Shown here: positions 7,257 through 15,848 of the stretch, in pieces
Layout of the letters: every line of letters starts with the position of its first letter
How positions within the stretch are numbered: position 1 is the stretch's first letter
Source: Pseudomaricurvus sp033283175
Lineage (GTDB): Bacteria > Pseudomonadota > Gammaproteobacteria > Pseudomonadales > Cellvibrionaceae
Direction: 5' to 3'
Length of the DNA stretch: 64,000 nucleotides
Assembly: GCA_033283175.1 (NCBI GenBank)
Contig: JAWMQM010000003.1
Location: 496,001-560,000 of the forward strand
Translations under genes and position numbers: made by a program
The notes under the pieces: generated by a model
The model's database searches: none
Told to the model about the DNA's origin: nothing
The model's input: only the letters and a program-made list of their open reading frames with translations

Positions 7257-7290
7257 CGCAAAAGGCCACCCAGTCGGGTGGCCTTTTGCG
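7257..7290 (+). terminator. Rho-independent terminator downstream of the tRNA locus
   Basis: A perfect 15-bp stem CGCAAAAGGCCACCC / GGGTGGCCTTTTGCG with a 4-nt loop followed by TTTTC. It would terminate the original tRNA transcript. It can also act on the incoming minus-strand catabolic operon, whose last stop codon is 40 bp away. Confidence 0.85.
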
Positions 7291-7330
7291 TTTTCGCCAC
7301 CAGCAGTTTAGGCGTTTCCCAACCCCGGGT

Positions 7331-8326
7331 TCACACAGTCGCAATGGGTGTCACCGGTGAGCCCACCGCACCGGGCAGATTCAATGGCGGTGCGGTCAGT
7401 AAAAATGCACTGCGTTGGTTGGCGGCCAGCCACTCCGCCAGTTCAGCAAGCCACCACAGTTCCCCCAGGTGAATGCCCAGTTTTACCAGGCAGTGTTCGT
7501 GCAGGGGCAGCATGGCCTCGTGGTGACAGCGCGCCACGCCCACCACTTTTTCCACCATGGGGTTGTCAGCGCAGATAGCGGCGATGCCGGAGTCAGTTAT
7601 CCACTGCAGCAGGCGGGCGTCGCTGCCATCCAGCCCCGGGCAGGCGGCCAGCTCTTCAGCCAGCACGTCACTGCCGTCGCGCAACAGCAGATCGGCGTAG
7701 CCGGTGTAGAGACAGAGAAAATCTCCCTCAGTCACTTGTAGGTGTTGTTCTTTCAGTGCCTGTAGCAAGCCATCGAAGTTGACCAGTTGCTGGGGGCCGC
7801 TGCCATAACGGCGGATATCCAGCAGCACACCGCGCCCCTGCACACCGGTTTGCGCCAATTGTTCAATGCCCAGGGCGTTGGCAAAGGGAGCCTTGCCATC
7901 CACCGGTTGCACAAAGTCTCGGTCGGCGCGGTAGCCGTTATAAAAGATGTGTTCGTCCACGCCGTCAGCGTCGGCGTCAAAACTGACACCGTAATGACTG
8001 AGACCATCCCACTGGGTGGAGTACTGCAGGTCCATGACGACGCGGTCGTCGTTGACCACATCCTTGCCCTGACTGACCGTCCAGTCGTACATGGTGCGGC
8101 CGTCGGCGGCGGTGGTGGCTTCCAGGCGCGGCGGGTTGCGGCCGGCAAAAATGGGTCCTTTGGGATAGTCCAGCGGCATCCCCAGCAGGAACACCAGACC
8201 CTCGCGTGCTTCGGCCAGCGCACGGCGGCGAATTTCCGGTGTAATCAGGTTCATACGTCCCACCTGATCATCAGGACCGAACTCTCCCCAGTTGGAACCT
8301 GCCGGGCGTTGCAGCCAGCGTTTCAT
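7331..8326 (-). CDS. Cyclase-family metal hydrolase (kynurenine-formamidase-like fold), paralogue 1
   Basis: A 331-residue cyclase-family (PF04199) protein, a family of metal-dependent hydrolases including arylformamidase and isatin hydrolase. The metal-site region is QWDGLSHYGVSFD, a variant of the usual H-x-G-T-H-x-D-x-P-x-H, so metal binding may be altered. The start overlaps the preceding oxidase stop by 4 bp (ATGA). It is the last gene of the ten-gene operon. A clear paralogue starts at 53194, with matching N-termini (KRWLQRPAGSNWGEFG here, KRWINRPEGSNWGDFG there). In this pathway it could open a lactone or hydrolyse a ring, for instance after a Baeyer-Villiger step. That role is inferred. 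Confidence 0.8.
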   Translation of the reverse strand: MKRWLQRPAGSNWGEFGPDDQVGRMNLITPEIRRRALAEAREGLVFLLGMPLDYPKGPIFAGRNPPRLEATTAADGRTMYDWTVSQGKDVVNDDRVVMDLQYSTQWDGLSHYGVSFDADADGVDEHIFYNGYRADRDFVQPVDGKAPFANALGIEQLAQTGVQGRGVLLDIRRYGSGPQQLVNFDGLLQALKEQHLQVTEGDFLCLYTGYADLLLRDGSDVLAEELAACPGLDGSDARLLQWITDSGIAAICADNPMVEKVVGVARCHHEAMLPLHEHCLVKLGIHLGELWWLAELAEWLAANQRSAFLLTAPPLNLPGAVGSPVTPIATV

Positions 8327-9570
8327 TGTCGTCTCCTTGTGAGCGGTTGCGAATCGACCGGGTGCAGCCAGCTGGCATCCAGCTGGGAGACGTCGGCACA
8401 GCCCATCAGAATCATGGCTCGCTCCATTTCACTGCGGAAAATCTCCAGTACCGAACTCACGCCTTGCTCGCCTCCGGCGGCCAGCCCGTACAGGTAAGGG
8501 CGACCGATAAAGACCCCCTTGGCTCCCAGCGCCAGCGCGGTAATCACGTCGGTGCCGCGGCGGATGCCGCCATCCAGATAGACATCGGCGCGATCACCAA
8601 TGCGGGCGGCGATGGCCGGCAGGGCCTGTACGGCCGACAGTGTGCGATCCAGCTGGCGGCCGCCATGGTTGGAGACCACCACGCCATCGGCGCCGATCTG
8701 ATCCACAGCCCGGGCGGCGTCGTCGGCGTCCAGGATACCTTTGACATAGAGCGGTCCCTGCCACTGCTCCCGCATCCAGGCCAGGTCATCCCAGTGCAGG
8801 TCGCCCTGCATGTATCGGGCCTGGGCGTCGGCGGAGGCGATGGCATCGTTGGCCGCACCGGCGATGGTCTGGCGGAAGCCCTGCAGGGCATTGCTGCTCT
8901 GACCCTCATCGCGCTCCAGATAGTGCACGGCGGCGATGCGCTGGTGCTTGAGCATCTCCCAGGTCCAGCGCGGGTGACAGGCAAAATTGAGCACCCTTGA
9001 TGGCGTCAGGGTCCAGGGGCGGGTCATGCCGGCCCGGCGCTCGCCTTCGCGATTGCCCAGCGCCGGTACGTCGACGGTGACAAACAGCGCCGTGTAACCG
9101 GCGGCGCGGGCGCGCTGCATCAGTTGGCTCACCTTCTCCCGGTTGCCGAAGGGGTAGAGCTGGAACCAGTGATTGGCATCGGTGGCCTCGGCCACCTCTT
9201 CCAGGGTGTAGCTGGAGGCGGTACTGAGGACGGCGCGGGTGCCATTGGCTTCGGCGGCGCGGGTGGCAGCCAGATCGCCGCTCCAGTGGCTGAGGCCGGC
9301 GGCTCCCGTGGGTGCCAGGGCGATGGGCAGTGCCAGGGTGTCATCGGCCATAGCGGTGGTCAGCCGCGGCGCGGTGATACCGGTGAGGCTGCGCTGGCGC
9401 AGGCGCCAGCGGAGGAAGTCATTTTCATTGTTGGACAACGTCACCTCGTCGTCGGCGCCACCGTCCACATAATTCCAGGCCAGTTGCGGCAGGCGCTTGC
9501 GGGCCCGTTGGCGCCAGGCGTCGATGCTGACCGGTGGGCTGCGGTCGGTGAGGGTAAAGTTAAACGCCAT
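8323..9570 (-). CDS. FMN-dependent alpha-hydroxy-acid oxidase/dehydrogenase
   Basis: A 415-residue TIM-barrel flavoprotein of the lactate/glycolate/mandelate oxidase family. The active-site signature SNHGGRQLD supplies the catalytic His and the Arg that binds substrate carboxylate. FMN-phosphate contacts lie in DGGIRRGTDVITALALGAKGVFIGR-type sequence near the C-terminus. The enzyme oxidises an alpha-hydroxy acid to the alpha-keto acid. It lies 2 bp after the P450 stop codon and overlaps the cyclase gene. The physiological substrate is probably a hydroxylated side-chain acid made by the upstream P450 and GMC enzymes, which is inferred. Confidence 0.9.
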   Translation of the reverse strand: MAFNFTLTDRSPPVSIDAWRQRARKRLPQLAWNYVDGGADDEVTLSNNENDFLRWRLRQRSLTGITAPRLTTAMADDTLALPIALAPTGAAGLSHWSGDLAATRAAEANGTRAVLSTASSYTLEEVAEATDANHWFQLYPFGNREKVSQLMQRARAAGYTALFVTVDVPALGNREGERRAGMTRPWTLTPSRVLNFACHPRWTWEMLKHQRIAAVHYLERDEGQSSNALQGFRQTIAGAANDAIASADAQARYMQGDLHWDDLAWMREQWQGPLYVKGILDADDAARAVDQIGADGVVVSNHGGRQLDRTLSAVQALPAIAARIGDRADVYLDGGIRRGTDVITALALGAKGVFIGRPYLYGLAAGGEQGVSSVLEIFRSEMERAMILMGCADVSQLDASWLHPVDSQPLTRRRQ

Positions 9571-9572
9571 GG

Positions 9573-10784
9573 TCAGGCATCCCCCCGGGCAATGCAGACC
9601 GCTTGTGGCCCGCGCACCGGCAGTGCGGTGTAGTGCACTTCACCCAGCTGGTGAAACGCCGGGATGCGGTCAAACAGGCCATTCATGGCCAGCTCCACTT
9701 CCAGACGCGCCAGCGCCGCACCCAGGCAGTTGTGCAGGCCGGCGCCAAAGCCCAGATGGGGTTCGGGCTTGCGATGAATATCGAACCGGTCAGGCTCGTG
9801 AAAGCGGGCCGGGTCGCGGTTGGCAGAGGCCAGCAGGCAGGTGATGTGATCGCCATCGGCCAGTGGCATGCCGGCAACCGCGATGTCGCCGCCACAGACC
9901 CGGCGGGGCAGGGTGCCAATGACCCCCTGCCAGCGCAGGACCTCTTCATTGGCGGCGCGAATCAGGCTGCGGTCGGTGGCGATTTGCCGCTGCACGGCGG
10001 AGTCCCGCCCATAGGCCACAAACAGATGCCCCAGCCAGCGCGCCGTGGTTTCGTTGCCGGCAAACAGCAGCTGGCGCAGGTTCTGGATCAGCTGGCCATC
10101 GCTGAGCCCTTGGGCAGCCTCGGCGGTGGCCAGCAGGCCAATTAAATCGTCGGCGGGATGCCGGCGGCGCTGATCAATCAGATCCTGCAGGCAGTTCGCC
10201 AGTGAGACTTTGGCTTCCTCGCGGGCGCGGATGGCAGCGTCCCGCAGCACCGGATCCAGATAGGCGGGGCCGCCTCCGGCCATGGCGTCGCTCCAGCGCA
10301 CCACATCATCCAGCTGCTCTCGCGGCACACCCATCATTCGTGCGATCACCAGGGTGGGCAGCGGCCGGCAGAGAGCGTCGCTGACGTTGACGGTCTCGCC
10401 GTCCAGCAGCTGTTGGCACAGCGGGGAGAGCAGCTCATTGACCAGTGCGATGATGTCGTTGCGCAGGGCGTGCAGCGCCTGCGGGCGGAAGGCATTGGCC
10501 CAGATATTTCGCAGCTGGTTGTGTCGCAGGCGCTCATCCATGGCGATAAAGGCGTCGCTGCCAAACAGCTCTTCCACCACGGTGCCCTGGACGGTGAAGC
10601 GGTCGCTGTTGAGAACCACCTCGCGGATCGCCTGATCGGTGGTGATCAGCCAGCGCTGCTGGGTCTCGTGCCAGATGACCGGTCCCTGTTCACGCAGTTG
10701 GGCCAGGGCGGGCCAGGGCTTGGCCGCCAGTGTGTCGTCCATCAAATCGATGGTGGTGGTCGGGGCGTGTCTCGCTGCCGCCAT
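9573..10784 (-). CDS. Cytochrome P450 no. 1
   Basis: A 403-residue soluble bacterial class I P450. Visible motifs are the I-helix oxygen-activation site AGNETT, the K-helix E-x-x-R in EEVLRWQ, and the heme-thiolate loop FGAGLHNCLGAAL with the ligand Cys. The start is placed at ATG 10784, which has a GGGGA ribosome-binding site. The open frame extends 22 codons upstream without one. It sits between a GMC oxidoreductase and an alpha-hydroxy-acid oxidase in the operon. Electrons most likely come from the ferredoxin at 62803-63123. The CYP family cannot be set by eye. Confidence 0.95.
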   Translation of the reverse strand: MAAARHAPTTTIDLMDDTLAAKPWPALAQLREQGPVIWHETQQRWLITTDQAIREVVLNSDRFTVQGTVVEELFGSDAFIAMDERLRHNQLRNIWANAFRPQALHALRNDIIALVNELLSPLCQQLLDGETVNVSDALCRPLPTLVIARMMGVPREQLDDVVRWSDAMAGGGPAYLDPVLRDAAIRAREEAKVSLANCLQDLIDQRRRHPADDLIGLLATAEAAQGLSDGQLIQNLRQLLFAGNETTARWLGHLFVAYGRDSAVQRQIATDRSLIRAANEEVLRWQGVIGTLPRRVCGGDIAVAGMPLADGDHITCLLASANRDPARFHEPDRFDIHRKPEPHLGFGAGLHNCLGAALARLEVELAMNGLFDRIPAFHQLGEVHYTALPVRGPQAVCIARGDA

Positions 10785-10871
10785 AGTGGTGTCCCCATGT
10801 GTACAGTTATTGTTATCACTTCGGGGCACAGCCGGGCGACTGGGCGCCACCAGGGTATGCTTTTGTGTGTC

Positions 10872-12512
10872 TCAGCAAGCGCTGGTCAATTGCTCCCCGA
10901 CGGTGGCGTGTTCCCGGGCAATAAACTCCGCCGCCCGGTAGCCAATCATCATGCTGGGTGAATTGAGGGCCGAGACGGGCACCTCTGGCATCACCGACGC
11001 ATCTGCTACGCGCACATTGGTCAGCCCCTTCACTTTGAGGTCTGTTGTCACCGGCTGCCCGGGCTGATCACCCATGCTGCAGGTGCCGCAGTAGTGGAAG
11101 ACCGTGATTGAGGTCTTCTCAATCCACTGTTGCAGTTTCTTGCGCGAGCCGGATGCCACCACTTTGGTCAGCAGCTTACCCGACCACCCCTCTTTCAGGG
11201 GGGGGGCCTGACCGATGGTGTGGGCCAGATCCACCGCCGCCAGCATGGTGTCCATATCGGCGGGGTCGGAGTAGTAGGCGGGGTTAATCACCGCGCTGTC
11301 CTCTGGATTCGCCGACTTCAGCGTCAGGCGCCCGCGGGATACCGGCTTGCCGAGAATGGCCACCACCCCATAGAGTTCACTGCAGAATTTCTGCAGGGCG
11401 GGGATTTTGAAGATCAACTCGATCAGGGCCCTGACCGCTTTGCGGGCGCGGCGTTTTTTGTAGAGACCGGGCGGTAACAGCATCAGTGGCACCATGCGCA
11501 ACATGGTGTGTTTCATGATGGCACCGGCGGCGAGCAGCACCATACAGACATCGGCCTGGCCCGCTGGCAGGTTGAGGGCCGGGTTGACGCGCTGGAAGCC
11601 GTAGACCTGTGGGTAGTAAAAGTCCACGTGACGGTCAGCCTTGTAGAACACCGGCACGCTGGGGTGATCGTGCAGGTTCTGGCCGATGCCCGGGGCATTC
11701 AGTACCCGGGGAATGGCATGGCGGTTCAGTTCATCCTCGGGACCCACACCGGAGAGCATCAGCAGCTTGGGCGTTTCCAGCGCGCCGGCGCAGAGAATAA
11801 CCTCCTTGCGGATGCCAGCGCGGCAGATAACGCCATTGGCCTCAAACTCCACTGCCACGGCGGTTTGCTGGTTGTCGAAAATAATCTTGTGCGCTTTCAC
11901 CTCGGTTTTGATGGTGAGCAGGTCCAGCTCCTGCTCGCGGCCGTAAATCAGCGAGGTGTAGGAGCTGCGGCGCTGGTCACCGCGAAAGTTCATATCGTTG
12001 TAGCCAATAAAGCCGCACAGGGTGCCGTCATTCAAACCGTCTTTCTGGTCAAACCCGGCGCTTTTTGCCGCGTCGATGGCGGCTTCGGAAAATACGGTGG
12101 CGGCGCGGGGCTGTACGCCGAGGCGTTGCTCCAGCGCCTCAAACGCCGGCACCACGTCGTCCCACTGCCAGCCTTCAGGCCACTGGGCGAAATCCAGTTT
12201 GTCGCCACGGGTGTAGACCATACCGTTGACCGAACCGGAGCCGCCCAGACCGGTTCCGGAGCCCACGTAGACAGAGCGGTTAGCGGAATGGGGCTGCACC
12301 GCACTCATGCGGTCCCACATGGTATTGTCATTGGCGAAGGCCTGCTGGAAGCCGTCGGCCGAGAGAACTTCGGGATTGTCGTTGCCCGATTGCCCGCTTT
12401 CCAGCAATAACACCGAACCGAGGCGCTGTTCCGCGAGTCGGGCCGCCACCACGCAGCCGGCCGAGCCGCCGCCAATCACAATAAAGTCGTAGTTCGAAGC
12501 GCTGGAAACCAT
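10872..12512 (-). CDS. GMC-family FAD oxidoreductase (choline-dehydrogenase-like)
   Basis: A 546-residue flavoprotein with an N-terminal FAD dinucleotide fold DFIVIGGGSAGCVVAARL and the GMC C-terminal active site: a catalytic His in FHYCGTCSMG and Asn in VSALNSPSMMIGYRAAE. It oxidises a primary or secondary alcohol to aldehyde or ketone. ATG 12512 has an AGAGAAG ribosome-binding site and directly precedes the FAD fold. It lies between two P450 genes, consistent with oxidising the alcohol that a P450 creates. The exact substrate is unknown. Confidence 0.92.
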   Translation of the reverse strand: MVSSASNYDFIVIGGGSAGCVVAARLAEQRLGSVLLLESGQSGNDNPEVLSADGFQQAFANDNTMWDRMSAVQPHSANRSVYVGSGTGLGGSGSVNGMVYTRGDKLDFAQWPEGWQWDDVVPAFEALEQRLGVQPRAATVFSEAAIDAAKSAGFDQKDGLNDGTLCGFIGYNDMNFRGDQRRSSYTSLIYGREQELDLLTIKTEVKAHKIIFDNQQTAVAVEFEANGVICRAGIRKEVILCAGALETPKLLMLSGVGPEDELNRHAIPRVLNAPGIGQNLHDHPSVPVFYKADRHVDFYYPQVYGFQRVNPALNLPAGQADVCMVLLAAGAIMKHTMLRMVPLMLLPPGLYKKRRARKAVRALIELIFKIPALQKFCSELYGVVAILGKPVSRGRLTLKSANPEDSAVINPAYYSDPADMDTMLAAVDLAHTIGQAPPLKEGWSGKLLTKVVASGSRKKLQQWIEKTSITVFHYCGTCSMGDQPGQPVTTDLKVKGLTNVRVADASVMPEVPVSALNSPSMMIGYRAAEFIAREHATVGEQLTSAC

Positions 12513-12583
12513 AATCTTCTCTGTTCTTATCTCGTTATCAAGAGGTTGTTGGCTGGTCTTTGGTTGGCTTATACCACTGCCGA

Positions 12584-13912
12584 TCAAACTTTTTCGAAGG
12601 TGATCGGCATTTCACGAATGCCCTGCACAAAGTTCGACTGAATGTATGTCACCGGTCCGGCAAAGCGGGGGTTCTTGATGCGCTTCAGGATCTCCGTGAA
12701 TTGGGTTTTCATCTCCAGGCGCGCCAGGTGCATACCCATGCAGCTGTGCTTGCCATAACCGAAAGAGCGGATATTCATACGCATACGGGGAATGCGATCC
12801 GAGCGGTGAATGTCGAATTTCTCGGCATCGTCACCAAACAGCTCCGTTTCATAGTTGGCGGCGTGGTAGTACATGATCACCTTGTCGCCCTTTTTGATGT
12901 CGGCGTTGCCCAGCTCGGGGACTTTGTGATCCTGGGTGGCGGTGCGGCGCATGGTGATAAACGAAGTGTTGTGACGCAGCATCTCGTCGATGGCCTTGTC
13001 CAGGTCCTCCGGATGCTCCTGCAGGTGCCGGTACTGCTCCGGGTTTTCCATCAGGTTGCGCATGCCGTGGGAAATGGCGGTGCGGGTACTTTCGTTGCCG
13101 GCGGTGACCAGCATCAGGCAGGTCCAGGCGAAATCGGTATCCGACAGGGCTTTGCCGTTAACCGTGCCATTCAGCAGTTGCGTACAGATGTTGTCATCGT
13201 CCCTGCCGCGCCATTTGGGAGCCAGACGTTTGAAATAATTAAACACTTCAATACTGGCCTTGATGGTGCGGGTACGGTGATAACCGTTGAGGATCTTGCT
13301 TTTGAAAAACTCAAAGATCCTGATGGGCAGGGCGGCGTCGGGGTTGACCTTGTACTGGAATTCGGGGTCGTCGGCGAACATCAGCACATTGGTCCAGTCA
13401 AAAAACTGCTTGCGCTCGGCGATGTCGATATCAAACAGCGCGAGGATGGTGATGAGTGGCATCTCGGCAGCCACGTCCTCCACAAATTCACACTCGCCGC
13501 GATCGATGACGTTGTCCACCACCTCTTTGGCGACTCTCTCCAGCGTCTCCTTGTACTTGGCCACGGCCACTGGCGTGAAGTTATCACTGATCAGCTTGCG
13601 GTACTCCAGGCTCTTGGGCGGGTCCATGTTGAGAAACATTCTGGACAGCACCGTGTCCACGCTCTGTTGCGTCTGTTCCATCGGCGGCGCGCCACGCAGG
13701 GCGGAGGAGAAAATATCGGTATTGGTGGAGACGTAATCAATGGCCGACTTGTGGGTGATGGCCCAGAAGGGAATGCCGGTGATGGGATCGTCAATCTTGA
13801 CGGCCAGACCGGCATCCTGAATTTCTTTCAGCTTGTCGTTCGGCATGCCGTTGGCGATAAAGGCCGGGTCCATCAGGTTGGCAAAGGGGCAGCCGCTGGC
13901 GGTTGTGTTCAT
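12584..13912 (-). CDS. Cytochrome P450 no. 2
   Basis: A 442-residue soluble P450, longer than most bacterial P450s. The I-helix reads TAGNEST, with Ser where the conserved acid-alcohol Thr normally lies and Thr next to it. E-x-x-R is in DEMLRHN. The heme loop is FGYGKHSCMGMHLA. The N-terminus MNTTASGCPFANLMDP and the long loops recall P450s acting on long-chain isoprenoid or steroid side chains, but this is only an impression. It follows the SDR/MaoC genes in the operon. The likely reaction is hydroxylation of the carbon later oxidised by the GMC enzyme. Confidence 0.95.
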   Translation of the reverse strand: MNTTASGCPFANLMDPAFIANGMPNDKLKEIQDAGLAVKIDDPITGIPFWAITHKSAIDYVSTNTDIFSSALRGAPPMEQTQQSVDTVLSRMFLNMDPPKSLEYRKLISDNFTPVAVAKYKETLERVAKEVVDNVIDRGECEFVEDVAAEMPLITILALFDIDIAERKQFFDWTNVLMFADDPEFQYKVNPDAALPIRIFEFFKSKILNGYHRTRTIKASIEVFNYFKRLAPKWRGRDDDNICTQLLNGTVNGKALSDTDFAWTCLMLVTAGNESTRTAISHGMRNLMENPEQYRHLQEHPEDLDKAIDEMLRHNTSFITMRRTATQDHKVPELGNADIKKGDKVIMYYHAANYETELFGDDAEKFDIHRSDRIPRMRMNIRSFGYGKHSCMGMHLARLEMKTQFTEILKRIKNPRFAGPVTYIQSNFVQGIREMPITFEKV

Positions 13913-13983
13913 GATATCTCTTCCTGTCAGATCGACCGCAGGCGGTCGATCTATCCGTGCATTTACTCGTGACGAGCGGGTGC

Positions 13984-14922
13984 TCAGTGGTTATCCAGCA
14001 GCGGCGCTTGCATCATGCGTTGCATCGCCATTACGGAATTCATCGGTTCATCCATTTTGGCCAGCAGGGCAGGAACCGCTTCAGCTAGCTGTTCGGTGGT
14101 CCACAGGCCGCCTTCAACGCGAACCGTCTCGCGCTGCATGGGCATGTCGACGGTGGCCAGTGCACCGCCTCCCATCTCGAACACGCGGCCACTGATGTCG
14201 GCGGCCTGTGCGCTGAGCAGGTACACCACCAATGGCGCCACAAAGGCCGGGTCGAGTTTGCGTTTCAGTTCCTCACTGCTCATCACGCCTTCGGTGAGGC
14301 GGGTGACGGCTGCCGGGGCCAGCACGTTGACGCGCACACCGTAGCGGGCCAGTTCGCGGGCGGCAACGATGCTCATAGCGGCAACACCGGCCTTGGCGGC
14401 CACATAGTTGGACTGGCCAGGCGCCGAGTAGAGGCCGGAGGCGGAGGTGGTGTTGACGATGGCGGCATTCACCGCTTGACCGGTGGCCTTGCTCAGATCG
14501 CGCCAGTAGGCGGCGGCGTGGTGCATGGGCGCGGCGGTGCCTTTCAGGTTGACGGCAATCGACAGATCCCAATCTTCCTCGGAGATATTGGCAATGGTGC
14601 GGTCGCGCAGGATGCCGGCGTTATTCACCAGCGCATCCAGACGGCCAAAGGTATCCACGGCTTTCTGAATCAGTTCACCGGCGGCCTGCCAGTTGGAGAC
14701 ATCGGAGCCATCAATAATAGCCTCGCGGCCCAGGGCTTTCACTTCGGCGGCCACGGCGGCAGCGGGGGAAGCGTCAGCGCCGGTGCCGTCGTTGGCGGCA
14801 CCGAGGTCGTTGATCACCAGGTTGTAGCCGGCGCGGGCCAGCGCCAGGGCGTGTTCACGGCCGAGGCCGCGGCCGGCACCGGTGACAATGGCAACGGGGT
14901 GGTCAGAAATAGTGGCTGACAT
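13984..14922 (-). CDS. MFE-2/17-beta-HSD4-like SDR, hydroxyacyl-CoA dehydrogenase
   Basis: A 312-residue classical SDR of the multifunctional-enzyme-2 type. The cofactor motif is TGAGRGLGREHALALA, followed by VINDLG, whose Asp indicates NAD(H) preference. NNAG and the catalytic S...Y-x-x-x-K in SNYVAAK follow, with a C-terminal extension of about 50 residues typical of Hsd4A-like proteins. The reaction is oxidation of a (3R)-hydroxyacyl-CoA to the 3-ketoacyl-CoA. The next gene encodes the MaoC hydratase that supplies its substrate. In eukaryotic peroxisomes the two domains are fused. Confidence 0.88.
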   Translation of the reverse strand: MSATISDHPVAIVTGAGRGLGREHALALARAGYNLVINDLGAANDGTGADASPAAAVAAEVKALGREAIIDGSDVSNWQAAGELIQKAVDTFGRLDALVNNAGILRDRTIANISEEDWDLSIAVNLKGTAAPMHHAAAYWRDLSKATGQAVNAAIVNTTSASGLYSAPGQSNYVAAKAGVAAMSIVAARELARYGVRVNVLAPAAVTRLTEGVMSSEELKRKLDPAFVAPLVVYLLSAQAADISGRVFEMGGGALATVDMPMQRETVRVEGGLWTTEQLAEAVPALLAKMDEPMNSVMAMQRMMQAPLLDNH

Positions 14923-14948
14923 GGGTTAGCTCCTTAAAACGAAGGTCG

Positions 14949-15806
14949 TCAGTTGCGCAGCTCGCAACGTCCGTTATTGATCAGGGTGACGTCGCGCTCT
15001 TTGACGCGACAGCGAAACGAGACCACGGCGCCGTCTACCCAGATATCGGTGAGGATGGTTTCACCGGGGTAGACCGGTGATGTCATGCGCACATCGAAGG
15101 TCTGCAGGCGCGCCGCATCGTAGTCACACACACTGGCCAGCACGGCGCGGCAGGCAATGCCATAGCTGCACAGCCCGTGCAGGATCGGTTTGCCAAAGCC
15201 GGCTTTGCGGGCAAAGGCTGGATCGGCGTGCAGGGGGTTGCGGTCGCCGTTGAGTCGGTAGAGCAGGGCCTGGTCCGGGCGGGTGACGGTTTCATGCACC
15301 AGATCCGGCTGCCGCTCCGGCAACGGGTGCGGCTTGCTGGCGGAGCTGGTGGCACCGCCACAGCCGCCGTCACCGCGACAGAAGATGACGTTCTCCATGG
15401 TGTAGAGAGGTTCGCCGCTGGCGAGCCGGACATCCATCTCCAGGGTCACAATGGCGCCCTTGTCCGGCCCCTTGTCCACCACTTCCGAGATGCAGGTGGT
15501 GCCGATCAGATCGGCTGCGGGCGGAATCGGACGGTGCAGCCGCAGGCGCTGTTCACCGTGCAGCAGTTTGGTCCAGTTGATGTCCACGCCGGCCAGGATA
15601 TTGGCGCCGCCGCCACCCAGCACTGCAGCGGCGGTGGGTACCACCTGCAGGCCCGCGCCTTCGAAGACGTAGGGCAGTTCCTGTTCCAGCGCCGGATCCT
15701 GGCCCATACCCACGCTCAGGTTGTAGAGCAGCATGCGGGTGTCGTTGTAGCTGAAGGCAATGTTGTCGGCGCGGCATGCGCTGATTTCTTCAAAGGTAAA
15801 AGGCAT
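14949..15806 (-). CDS. MaoC-like enoyl-CoA hydratase 2 (double hotdog)
   Basis: A 285-residue protein with two hotdog folds, the second catalytic. LYRLNGDRNPLHADPAFA holds the Asp and His of the hydratase-2 motif, and FGKPILHGLCSYG follows. It adds water to trans-2-enoyl-CoA to form the (3R)-hydroxyacyl-CoA. It lies 26 bp upstream of the MFE-2-like SDR in transcription order, so the pair forms a split MFE-2. In sterol side-chain degradation the equivalent (Hsd4B/ChsH type) acts before an aldolase or thiolase. The Ltp2-like and DUF35 genes are in the same operon. Confidence 0.9.
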   Translation of the reverse strand: MPFTFEEISACRADNIAFSYNDTRMLLYNLSVGMGQDPALEQELPYVFEGAGLQVVPTAAAVLGGGGANILAGVDINWTKLLHGEQRLRLHRPIPPAADLIGTTCISEVVDKGPDKGAIVTLEMDVRLASGEPLYTMENVIFCRGDGGCGGATSSASKPHPLPERQPDLVHETVTRPDQALLYRLNGDRNPLHADPAFARKAGFGKPILHGLCSYGIACRAVLASVCDYDAARLQTFDVRMTSPVYPGETILTDIWVDGAVVSFRCRVKERDVTLINNGRCELRN

Positions 15807-15848
15807 CAGACGTCTCGCTGGGTAGTCTCATAAACAGGTGTGTCATTG

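Noticed and set aside
12560..13972. 470-codon plus-strand open frame opposite P450 no. 2
   Set aside because: It is the antisense of a clear P450 with all motifs. High GC third positions keep the complementary frame open.
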